Below, piece by piece: positions 1 through 6,802 of a DNA stretch of 32,311 bases. The DNA comes from Affinirhizobium lemnae (GTDB lineage: Bacteria; Pseudomonadota; Alphaproteobacteria; Rhizobiales; Rhizobiaceae). The DNA lies in NCBI RefSeq assembly GCF_022968395.1, contig NZ_JALJQZ010000042.1:1-32311 (forward strand). The letters run 5' to 3'. The notes under the pieces were generated by a model. It saw only the letters and a list, made by a program, of their open reading frames with translations, made no database searches and was not told the origin of the DNA. The stretch's first letter is position 1. Every line of letters starts with the position of its first letter. A program made the translations under genes and the position numbers.

Positions 1-12
1 AACTTATAGCAA

Positions 13-68
13 AACCGCTTCTAGCGGTTCAAGCGCAGCGTTTCAAACCTCCACCTCTGGTGGAGGTT
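13..68 (-). terminator. Two small hairpins downstream of the cob operon, possible weak terminator
   Basis: Two perfect short inverted repeats lie past the end of cobM. One has 9-bp arms at 46-54 and 60-68 (AACCTCCAC / GTGGAGGTT, 5-base loop). The other has 7-bp arms at 13-19 and 23-29 (AACCGCT / AGCGGTT). Read on the minus strand, the second is followed by only a very short T stretch, so it is at best a weak intrinsic terminator for the leftward operon. They lie 150-200 bases beyond the cobM stop, and the window ends at once to the left, so their role is an inference. Confidence 0.3.
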
Positions 69-159
69 ATGACTTTGCGGCAAGGTCTCCATCCCATTGT
101 TCCTTGGGGCCCTCGCCCTCTTTCTCAACATTGATGGAGCGAACGGCCAACCGTTCTGC

Positions 160-208
160 CGATCTCCCCCCTTGAGGGGGAGATGTCCGGCAGGACAGAG
201 GGGGTAAT
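160..208. repeat. Dispersed palindromic intergenic repeat (rhizobial RIME/Bru-RS-like)
   Basis: The element has a perfect 9-bp stem, ATCTCCCCC (162-170) and GGGGGAGAT (176-184), around a CTTGA loop. A second small stem follows directly, GTCC (185-188) and GGAC (193-196), and then a G-rich tail, AGAGGGGGTAA. This C-run/G-run layout ending in GTCCGGCAGGAC-AGAGGGGG matches, from memory, the short palindromic repeats scattered in many copies between genes of Rhizobium, Agrobacterium, Mesorhizobium and Brucella. It starts right after the cobM stop and could form a structured 3' end on the operon transcript. The class name is from general knowledge, not from a search. Confidence 0.6.
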
Positions 209-216
209 TGATGGCC

Positions 217-987
217 TCACTCCGGCTTGCTGCTTCCAGATCTGAACCGCCGCACATAATCCGTGCTGTAGAGCGCGCTTTCGCGGAAATCCTCCGCCTG
301 AAGACCGGGGCCGACGAAGATCAGCGCCGTGCGCTCGATGGGTTCTGCCGCGATCTGGGCTGCGATGGTGGAAAGCGTGCCGCGCAGGATTTTTTCTTCC
401 GGCCATGTGGCCTTCACCACGATGGCGACAGGGCAGTCTTTGCCGTAATGGGGCGTCAATTCCGTGACGATCTTCTCCAGCGCGTGGATGGCCAGATGAA
501 TGGCTAATGTTGCGCCAGTCGCTGCGAAGTTGGCAAGGTTTTCTCGTTCCGGCATTTTGGAGGCGCGACCCGATACGCGTGTCAGGATCAGGCTTTGCGC
601 CACTTCAGGAATGGTCAGTTCTCGCTTCAGCGCGGCGGCAGCGGCGGCGAAGGAGGGAACGCCGGGAGTCAGCGTATAATCGATGCCGAGACGGTCCAGC
701 CGCCGCATCTGTTCAGCCACAGCGCTCCAGACAGAGAGATCACCGGAATGCAGGCGGGCAACATCCTGACCCGCTTCTTGGGCGGACAGATATTCCGCCT
801 CGATTTCATCCAGCGAGAGCGAGGCCGTATCGACGATGCGTGCACCTTCCGGGCAGTAATCCAAGAGTTCGCGCGGCACGATGGACCCGGCATAGAGGCA
901 TACCGGGCAGCGTGCGATCAGATCACGGCCGCGCACGGTGATGAGGTCGGCGGCACCGGGGCCTGCGCCAATGAAATGAACGGTCAT
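217..987 (-). CDS. cobM: Precorrin-4 C(11)-methyltransferase CobM
   Basis: CobM uses S-adenosylmethionine to methylate C-11 of precorrin-4, giving precorrin-5 in the aerobic cobalamin pathway. The 256-residue protein has the usual length and the tetrapyrrole methylase fold. It opens with the glycine-rich GAGPGAADLITVRG segment (residues 7-20), has the SAM-contacting GDLSVWSA at 82-89, and PGVPSF at 108-113. The ATG overlaps the cobE stop codon (ATGA at 984-987), which fixes the start and shows translational coupling. It is the last gene of the leftward cob operon and is followed by a palindromic repeat. The product is the substrate of CobF, which is not encoded in this window. Confidence 0.95.
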   Translation of the reverse strand: MTVHFIGAGPGAADLITVRGRDLIARCPVCLYAGSIVPRELLDYCPEGARIVDTASLSLDEIEAEYLSAQEAGQDVARLHSGDLSVWSAVAEQMRRLDRLGIDYTLTPGVPSFAAAAAALKRELTIPEVAQSLILTRVSGRASKMPERENLANFAATGATLAIHLAIHALEKIVTELTPHYGKDCPVAIVVKATWPEEKILRGTLSTIAAQIAAEPIERTALIFVGPGLQAEDFRESALYSTDYVRRFRSGSSKPE

Positions 988-1370
988 GGCATATTCTCCG
1001 AAAGGGCAATGGCGCAGGTCACGCCCTGCGAAACGTGGCGCGGTCCAAGAAGGCGGGCATTGGGTCCGGCTGCGGCAAGGGCAGCTGCCTCTGACAGGCT
1101 GGGCAGGCCGGTATGGGCGAGGCTTGTCTCGGAGCGCGTGTGGGTAAGGGAAACTACACTTTGCAGGGTTTCATCGAACAGGACAACAAACTCTGCGCCA
1201 AGCTGATGCGCTGCTTCTCGAATGCCCTCTTCGTCCGCCTTGATGGCACCGGTCGCGATAACAAGCGGGCGGGCGAGCTTCACCCCATGCGTCTGCAAGG
1301 CTTCATCGATCACCGCCAGCACCACATCGGCGGGCGTGCCTTTCCGGCAGCCGATACCAAGCGCCATCAT
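984..1370 (-). CDS. cobE: Cobalamin biosynthesis protein CobE (CbiG C-terminal-like)
   Basis: This is a small protein of about 128 residues matching CobE, the stand-alone equivalent of the C-terminal CbiG domain. In P. denitrificans it is needed for cobalamin synthesis, although its exact chemical role is unclear. Visible family marks are GIGCRKG near the N-terminus and SLSEAAALAAAG followed by LLGPR in the second half. I chose the ATG at 1370 because it overlaps the cobL stop (ATGA at 1367-1370), as at the other junctions. An in-frame ATG at 1388, also with a GGTGA upstream, would add six residues. The gene is coupled to cobM by another 4-base overlap. Confidence 0.88.
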   Translation of the reverse strand: MMALGIGCRKGTPADVVLAVIDEALQTHGVKLARPLVIATGAIKADEEGIREAAHQLGAEFVVLFDETLQSVVSLTHTRSETSLAHTGLPSLSEAAALAAAGPNARLLGPRHVSQGVTCAIALSENMP

Positions 1371-2608
1371 GCCTTCACCCAGGCCCATTGGGTCACCGGC
1401 ATGGCGGCGCGCCAGCCGGTCATCGGGCCAACGGGCTCGGCACGATCTACCGAAAGCCGGGTAAGTCGGCCGCCAAGCCGCGCGTGGGCCTCCAGCAGTA
1501 CCCGCTCCATTTCCAGCGTCACCGCATTGGCGACCAGCCTGCCGCCGAGTGGAAGCGCCGCGATGGCCGCCTCCAGCACGCCGTCCTTGCTGCCGCCGCC
1601 GCCAATAAAGATCACACCCGGCGTCGGCAGGTCCGCAAGTGCCGAAGGCGCCTTACCCTCCACCACCTGCAAACCCGGTACGCCAAAGGAGGCGGCATTT
1701 CGCCGGATTCGTGCAACCCGTTCTGGATGATGCTCGATGGCCACGGCACGCATGGACGGATGTGCCAGCATCCATTCGATTGCGATCGAACCCGCGCCCG
1801 CACCTATATCCCACAGCAATTCGCCGCGCCGGGGGGAGAGCGTGGAAAGCGTTGCAGCGCGAACTTCCCGCTTGGTGATCTGGCCATCATGCTCGAAAAG
1901 CTCATCAGACAGACCGAAGCCAAGCGGCACAATGCGGGCCTGTGGTGCGGCTTGAACGTCCACTGCGATGATGTTGAGCGGATCGAGGCCAACCAGATCG
2001 AAGCTCGATGCCTTTACCCGGCTTATCTTCTCGCGATCCCCACCTAGCGCTTCCAGAACTGTGATCCGGCTTTCGCCAAACCCGTTCTCCGCCAGCAGCT
2101 TTGCAATCGTCGCGGGGCCGTGCTCATCAGAGGTCAGCGCTAGAACTTTTCGGCCCGGATGCAGCAGAGGACGAATGAGATCCGGCGAGCGTCCATGCAG
2201 CGAAACGTTTTCAATATCCTGTAAAGCCCAGCCAAGCCGCGATGCCGCCAGCGAGAAGGCCGACGGGGCTGGATAGGCGACAAATTCATCTGCCGGGAAC
2301 TGCCGTGCTAGCGTCACGCCGACGCCGAAAAAGAAGGGATCGCCGGATGCTAGCACGCAAACCTTTCGGTCCTTCAGCGCCGCCACGGCCTTCATGTCGC
2401 TATCGAATGGCTGCGGCCACGCGCACGCCTCGCCTGTGATTGTCACCCTGGCAAGCTCCAGATGGCGGGTGCCGCCGAAGATGAATTCGGCCTCCGAAAT
2501 TGCCTGTCTTGCTCTCTCGCCCAAACCGGTAAGGCCATCTTCGCCAATGCCGACGATGGACAACCAGGGCTGACCGGGTAGAAGGGAGGCGGATAAATCA
2601 GGAGCCAT
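1367..2608 (-). CDS. cobL: Precorrin-6B C5,15-methyltransferase (decarboxylating) CobL
   Basis: CobL methylates C-5 and C-15 of precorrin-6B and removes the acetate side-chain carboxyl at C-12, giving precorrin-8. It is a natural fusion of CbiE and CbiT. The N-terminal tetrapyrrole methylase shows GIGEDGLTGLG near residue 20 and GDPFFFGVG at 89-97. The C-terminal class I methyltransferase shows DIGAGAGSIAIEW at 267-279. With the ATG at 2608 it is 413 residues, the length I recall for the P. denitrificans enzyme. The frame stays open for 38 more codons upstream, but that stretch is antisense to cobK and looks non-native. The start lies in a CCATGG palindrome whose other strand carries the cobK start. 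Confidence 0.94.
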   Translation of the reverse strand: MAPDLSASLLPGQPWLSIVGIGEDGLTGLGERARQAISEAEFIFGGTRHLELARVTITGEACAWPQPFDSDMKAVAALKDRKVCVLASGDPFFFGVGVTLARQFPADEFVAYPAPSAFSLAASRLGWALQDIENVSLHGRSPDLIRPLLHPGRKVLALTSDEHGPATIAKLLAENGFGESRITVLEALGGDREKISRVKASSFDLVGLDPLNIIAVDVQAAPQARIVPLGFGLSDELFEHDGQITKREVRAATLSTLSPRRGELLWDIGAGAGSIAIEWMLAHPSMRAVAIEHHPERVARIRRNAASFGVPGLQVVEGKAPSALADLPTPGVIFIGGGGSKDGVLEAAIAALPLGGRLVANAVTLEMERVLLEAHARLGGRLTRLSVDRAEPVGPMTGWRAAMPVTQWAWVKA

Positions 2609-3377
2609 GGCGGTGCATTCCATTCTCATTCTGGGCGGAACGACGGAAGCGCGGCAACTGGCCGAAGCCCTGCGCGATCTTGGCCGTTTCCGGTTGGAGC
2701 TTTCGCTGGCGGGCCGAACCAAGGCGCCCGTCGAGCAGCCGGTTCCGGTGCGCGTCGGTGGCTTCGGCGGGGCGGAAGGTCTGGCGGACTATCTGAAAGC
2801 GGGCCAAGTCGATGTGCTGATCGATGCTACGCATCCTTACGCGGCACGCATTTCCGCCAATGCGGCAAAGGCCGCGGAAATTTCCGGGGTGCCCCTGATC
2901 GCGTTGCGTAGACCGGGCTGGGAACGGCAGGCGGAGGACCGCTGGACCGAGGTGGAAAGCGTGGAGGCTGCAGTGGCCGCCTTGGGACAGAAGCCGCGCC
3001 GTGCCTTCTTGGCACTCGGTCGTCAGGAACTTCTGCCTTTCGAGGCGGCACCGCAGCACACCTATCTTGTGCGCAGCGTCGATCCCGTGGAGCCGCCGCT
3101 TGCTCTGCCGAGTGTGCGCTATCTCACGGCGCGCGGCCCCTTCAATGAAGCGGACGAACGGACGCTGTTGGCGGAAAGCGGCATTGAGGTCGTGGTTTCG
3201 AAGAATTCCGGCGGTGCGGCAAGCTACGGAAAGATCGTGGCAGCGCGGGCGCTCGGGCTGCCGGTCGTCATGATCCGCCGTCCGGTTCTGCCGGAGGTGC
3301 CATCGTTCCAGACGGTCAAAGCGCTCGCTGCCCATGTGGATCAGGCCTTTCCGGCCATCCAGGAACGCGGCGAATAG
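2607..3377 (+). CDS. cobK: Precorrin-6A reductase CobK
   Basis: CobK reduces precorrin-6A to precorrin-6B with NADPH. The 256-residue protein shows the family's N-terminal ILILGGTTEARQLAEAL nucleotide-binding stretch, then DATHPYAARIS, a FLALGRQE segment and a KNSGG motif near the C-terminus. It is the only gene within the leftward cob operon that runs rightward, sitting between cobJ and cobL. Its ATG overlaps the cobL ATG on the opposite strand, and its last 37 bases overlap the end of cobJ. An AGGAG lies at 2600-2604, only two bases from the ATG. A GTG at 2613 would have better spacing (eight bases), so the true start could be two codons in. Any promoter must lie inside cobL. Confidence 0.93.
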   Translation: MAVHSILILGGTTEARQLAEALRDLGRFRLELSLAGRTKAPVEQPVPVRVGGFGGAEGLADYLKAGQVDVLIDATHPYAARISANAAKAAEISGVPLIALRRPGWERQAEDRWTEVESVEAAVAALGQKPRRAFLALGRQELLPFEAAPQHTYLVRSVDPVEPPLALPSVRYLTARGPFNEADERTLLAESGIEVVVSKNSGGAASYGKIVAARALGLPVVMIRRPVLPEVPSFQTVKALAAHVDQAFPAIQERGE

Positions 3378-4105
3378 ACCAGAGGGCGCTGCCCCTCGCG
3401 GTTGATCAGCCGCGTTTCCGTAGACCCGACGATGATGCAGGTGGCCATATCCGCCATATCGGAATGCGCTTCGCTGAGCGGCACCACGTTGATGCGCTCA
3501 TCGGGACGACCGGCGGCACGCCCGAATATGACGGGAACCGTTCCCGGAAGGTGGGTGCGCAGAATATCGAAAGCCTGCCCCAATTGGTGCGGTCGCGCCT
3601 TGCTGACGGGATTGTAGAACGCCATCACGAAACCGGCTTGGGCTGCTGCAATTAGCCGCTTCTTGATCACATCCCAAGGCTTCAGATTGTCCGACAATGA
3701 GATGGCGCAGAAATCATGCCCCAGCGGAGCACCCGCCTTGGCAGCGACCGCCAGCATGGCGGTCACACTCGGAACGATCGCGAACTCGATATTGCGCCAT
3801 TCCGCAGGGCCGCTTTCCATGGCCTCACAGACGGCTGCGGCCATGGCGAAAACGCCGGGATCGCCGCCCGACACAACACACACCTTTTCCCCTTGTACGG
3901 CAAGGGTGAGGGCGGCGGCGGCGCGGGAGATTTCCTCGCGATTGTCGGAGGCGTGGCGGCGCTGTTCGGGGCGCAAATCCAGCCGGTCCACATAGGGGCC
4001 ATAGCCGAAGAAATCCGTTGCTTCCGCGACGGCACTCAGCGCTTCCGGCGTGATCTGTTCTGGGCTGCCGGGACCGAGGCCAACGACGGTAAGCTTGCCC
4101 GTCAT
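3341..4105 (-). CDS. cobJ: Precorrin-3B C(17)-methyltransferase CobJ
   Basis: CobJ methylates C-17 and drives ring contraction of precorrin-3B to precorrin-4. The 254-residue protein has the tetrapyrrole methylase fold: GLGPGSPEQITPEA at residues 9-22, GGDPGVFAM at 80-88, and a later FYNPVSKARPHQL segment typical of CobJ/CbiH. Its length fits the stand-alone enzyme, not the CobIJ fusion seen in some bacteria. The ATG overlaps the cobI stop (ATGA at 4102-4105). The 3' end overlaps convergent cobK by 37 bases. A transcript going on to cobL must pass through the antisense strand of cobK. Confidence 0.94.
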   Translation of the reverse strand: MTGKLTVVGLGPGSPEQITPEALSAVAEATDFFGYGPYVDRLDLRPEQRRHASDNREEISRAAAALTLAVQGEKVCVVSGGDPGVFAMAAAVCEAMESGPAEWRNIEFAIVPSVTAMLAVAAKAGAPLGHDFCAISLSDNLKPWDVIKKRLIAAAQAGFVMAFYNPVSKARPHQLGQAFDILRTHLPGTVPVIFGRAAGRPDERINVVPLSEAHSDMADMATCIIVGSTETRLINREGQRPLVYSPRSWMAGKA

Positions 4106-4857
4106 GCCAGCACTCCCTGCGGGCGGCTTTTCCAGCCGGGAACCAGCACCAGCGAGAAGTAAGGTGCCGGTGCAGTTTCATCCCGCTCGGCAAGCGGCAT
4201 GGCATGGCCCGTCGGCATTGTGCCGCGCTCTACGTAGATGGCGCCGTCCAGCTTGCCGGTTGCGGCCAGTGCGCGGCGAATTTTCGGCAGGTTGCGGCCC
4301 ACCTTCATGATCACCGCGCCATCGGTTCCCGCCAGACGCGTAGTCAATGCCTCCTCGGGCAGAGTACCGGGCAGAACGCTCAGGATATCATCGCCCTGCA
4401 CCAGCGGCATGCCCGCCAGCGACCAGCAGCCGGACATGGCAGTGACGCCTGGAATGACCTCCGCCGGAAAATGTGGTGCCAGCCGCAGATGCAGGTGCAT
4501 ATAGGAGCCGTAGAACAGCGGGTCGCCTTCGCTTAACACCGCCACGTTTCGGCCCGCCTGAAGATGCACCGCAATTTCCGCCGCAGACTGGTCGAAGAAG
4601 CCATCGATGGCGCGCTTGTAGCTATCGCTATCCTTGTCCTCTTCGACAGTGACCGGATAGACGAGCGGCAGTTCCAGAATGTCGGCCCGCACATGGGTTT
4701 CCACAATGGTGCGGCCATTGCCGCGTGCACCGCGCTTGGCGAAAAATGCCAGTACATCCGCATTGTTCAGGGCCTTTACGGCCTTCAGCGTCAGCAGTTC
4801 CGGGTCACCGGGGCCGGTGCCGACACCATACATCTTGCCGGGAATAATCTCGCTCAC
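4102..4857 (-). CDS. cobI: Precorrin-2 C(20)-methyltransferase CobI
   Basis: CobI methylates C-20 of precorrin-2, giving precorrin-3A, the first step committed to cobalamin after the shared SUMT reaction. The 251-residue protein shows GTGPGDPELLT from residue 13, EGDPLFYGS at 110-118, and a VIPGVTAMSGCWSLAG stretch typical of this methylase. The start is a GTG that overlaps the cobH stop (GTGA at 4854-4857), and the end overlaps cobJ in the same way. It therefore sits in a tightly coupled run cobG-cobH-cobI-cobJ. SUMT (cobA), which would supply precorrin-2, is not in the window. Confidence 0.94.
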   Translation of the reverse strand: MSEIIPGKMYGVGTGPGDPELLTLKAVKALNNADVLAFFAKRGARGNGRTIVETHVRADILELPLVYPVTVEEDKDSDSYKRAIDGFFDQSAAEIAVHLQAGRNVAVLSEGDPLFYGSYMHLHLRLAPHFPAEVIPGVTAMSGCWSLAGMPLVQGDDILSVLPGTLPEEALTTRLAGTDGAVIMKVGRNLPKIRRALAATGKLDGAIYVERGTMPTGHAMPLAERDETAPAPYFSLVLVPGWKSRPQGVLA

Positions 4858-5486
4858 AGGCCTGCCCTCGCCAGCGCATTGACGGCAGCCGCCGTCATGG
4901 CTGAGCCGCCCATACGGCCTTTGACAATCGCATAGGGAATGCGGTGGGCGCTTTTCGCCAGAGCTTCTTTGCTCTCGGCAGCGCCGACGAACCCAACCGG
5001 CATTCCGATGATGGCTGCAGGCTTTGGGCAGCCTTTATCCAGCATTTCCAGGAGATAAAAGAGCGCGGTCGGTGCATTGCCGATGGCGACCACTGATCCC
5101 TCCAGCCGGTCCCGCCACAGTTCAAGGGCAGCGGCAGAGCGGGTATTGCCCACCTGTTTGGCGAGGTCCGGCACCTGCGGGTCGCGCAGCGTGCAGATCA
5201 CTTCGTTATTGGCCGTAAGCCGTGCGCGGGTTACGCCATGGGCCACCATCTGCGCATCGCAGAAAACAGGTTTTCCAGCCAGAAGGGCGGCGCGTGCGGC
5301 CCCCACAAAATCCCACGAAAACTCGAAATGCGCTGCCGCTTCCACAAGCCCGCAAGCATGGATCATGCGGATGGCGACATCCGCTTGCTCGTCCGTGAAG
5401 CGGGAAAGATCCGCTTCCTCGCGGATAATGGCGAAGGATTTGCGATAAATCGCATCGCCATCGCGGATGTAATCGTAGTCCGTCAT
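4854..5486 (-). CDS. cobH: Precorrin-8X methylmutase CobH
   Basis: CobH moves the methyl group from C-11 to C-12 of precorrin-8, forming hydrogenobyrinic acid. From the ATG at 5486 it is 210 residues. The conserved histidine that protonates the substrate is visible in MIHACGLVEA as His43, the position I recall for the P. denitrificans enzyme. A glycine-rich MPVGFVGAAESKEAL segment lies in the C-terminal half. The frame is open for 19 more codons upstream, but the chosen ATG overlaps the cobG stop (ATGA at 5485-5488), so the longer form is unlikely. Enzyme length and context both agree. Confidence 0.95.
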   Translation of the reverse strand: MTDYDYIRDGDAIYRKSFAIIREEADLSRFTDEQADVAIRMIHACGLVEAAAHFEFSWDFVGAARAALLAGKPVFCDAQMVAHGVTRARLTANNEVICTLRDPQVPDLAKQVGNTRSAAALELWRDRLEGSVVAIGNAPTALFYLLEMLDKGCPKPAAIIGMPVGFVGAAESKEALAKSAHRIPYAIVKGRMGGSAMTAAAVNALARAGL

Positions 5487-6802
5487 CAAGGTCCTTCGCC
5501 AAGAGCTGCTGCAATCCCGTTGGGACCGAGCCGCACAAGGCAATCATGGTTCGTTTCGCCGTCCCGCCGTGCTGTCTCGATCAGACGCGCAAGGGCTGCA
5601 AGCGCCGCTTTCTCAGCAGTGGGGGCGAGATGTTTGATCGGGGTATCCGTGGTTTTTCCGCAGAATACAAGATGGCTGCCATTTTCTGTGCCGATGAAGG
5701 CAAGCGGCGAGGGGGTGGGGTGAGCGCAACCCTTTACGCAGCCGGAGAGGTGAAGCCGAAGCGACCCATCGAAGAGAGCAGGTGTTTCACGGGCAGCAAA
5801 GCGCCCGAGCGTATGGGTTTCAAGGCGGGCAGAATTGCAGGACGGAGAACCCGGACAGGCATCAATCTGCCGCAGCGGATCATCCGCCTTTACGATAAGG
5901 CCTACCTGTTCCGCCACGCCATGCAGGTTTGCGCAGGCCTCCTTAACCCCGAAGGCAATAAGGCTGTGGTCGGGTGCCGGCCTGATGCCCTCGATGCCGA
6001 AGCCTTCCGCCCGTTGCGCAAATTCCGCCAAGGCCTGAGCCTTGATTTGGCCAAAGGGCAGGGCGACGCGCAGAGCGTGGGTGCGATGGCCAAGGGCAAA
6101 CAATCCGAACAGGCTTTGTTGCGGCAGTCTGACGAGGGGCGGGGACGGGTTCAAATCGCGCAGCACGTTCTCAGGCAGACTCGACATGTCTATCTGCCGT
6201 CCGCGTGTTTTCGGTCCAATATCGGCAAAATGGGTGAGAAGGGCACATACGCACTCTGCCGCGTTTTCATCGCTGACACAGCCGATACCGGGTCCGGTCT
6301 GGAGCGTGCCGCCGAGGAAAACATTCCACGCGTTCTTATTCGTTGCGACCAGCCGGATATCCGCCAGCAGATCATCAAGCCGGATCAGGCCAGTGGTTTC
6401 CAGCACCACGGAAAGCTTCGGTGCCAACCTGCCGCGAAGTGGACGAGCAGCCTCCATGATCGCAAGACCGAGCGGGCGCGGATCATTGCCTGTTTCAAGG
6501 CCCGCTAGCGGCGACCATTCCACCGCCAGACCTTCACGCAGCGGCAGGTCGAGTGCGCGAACATCCGCTTCCAGCTTTGCAGCCGACGCCAGCGTCAGGC
6601 CCCGGATTTGCAGGTTTCCACGGGCAGAAATGTCGAGCATTCCATTGCCATGCGCGATTGAAAGCGAACACAGCGCGGCCAGTTGCTTAGGTGTGATGGC
6701 ATCAATCAGCGCGACGCGCGAGAGGTAGCCATCGCCGGTCAGCATGGGCGCATCAAGGGTCGGACAAGCACTGCGGGCCATGGGAGAAGCCGCCGCCGTC
6801 AT
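5486..6802 (-). CDS. cobG: Precorrin-3B synthase CobG
   Basis: CobG is the oxygen-dependent monooxygenase that hydroxylates C-20 of precorrin-3A and forms the lactone of precorrin-3B, preparing the ring for contraction by CobJ. It belongs to the nitrite/sulfite reductase ferredoxin-like family with a [4Fe-4S] cluster. The cluster ligands are visible as Cys316-x5-Cys322 in CPGSPSC and Cys355-x3-Cys359 in GCVKGCAHP. At 438 residues it is close to the P. denitrificans enzyme. The ATG overlaps the cobN stop (6799-6802). Its presence indicates the aerobic pathway with CobG, not CobZ, as the ring-contraction oxygenase. Confidence 0.93.
   Translation of the reverse strand: MTAAASPMARSACPTLDAPMLTGDGYLSRVALIDAITPKQLAALCSLSIAHGNGMLDISARGNLQIRGLTLASAAKLEADVRALDLPLREGLAVEWSPLAGLETGNDPRPLGLAIMEAARPLRGRLAPKLSVVLETTGLIRLDDLLADIRLVATNKNAWNVFLGGTLQTGPGIGCVSDENAAECVCALLTHFADIGPKTRGRQIDMSSLPENVLRDLNPSPPLVRLPQQSLFGLFALGHRTHALRVALPFGQIKAQALAEFAQRAEGFGIEGIRPAPDHSLIAFGVKEACANLHGVAEQVGLIVKADDPLRQIDACPGSPSCNSARLETHTLGRFAARETPALFDGSLRLHLSGCVKGCAHPTPSPLAFIGTENGSHLVFCGKTTDTPIKHLAPTAEKAALAALARLIETARRDGETNHDCLVRLGPNGIAAALGEGP

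Noticed and set aside
2609..2722. A 38-residue N-terminal extension of CobL
   Set aside because: It lies antisense to the start of cobK, is Arg/Ser-rich, and would make CobL longer than the known 413-residue enzyme.
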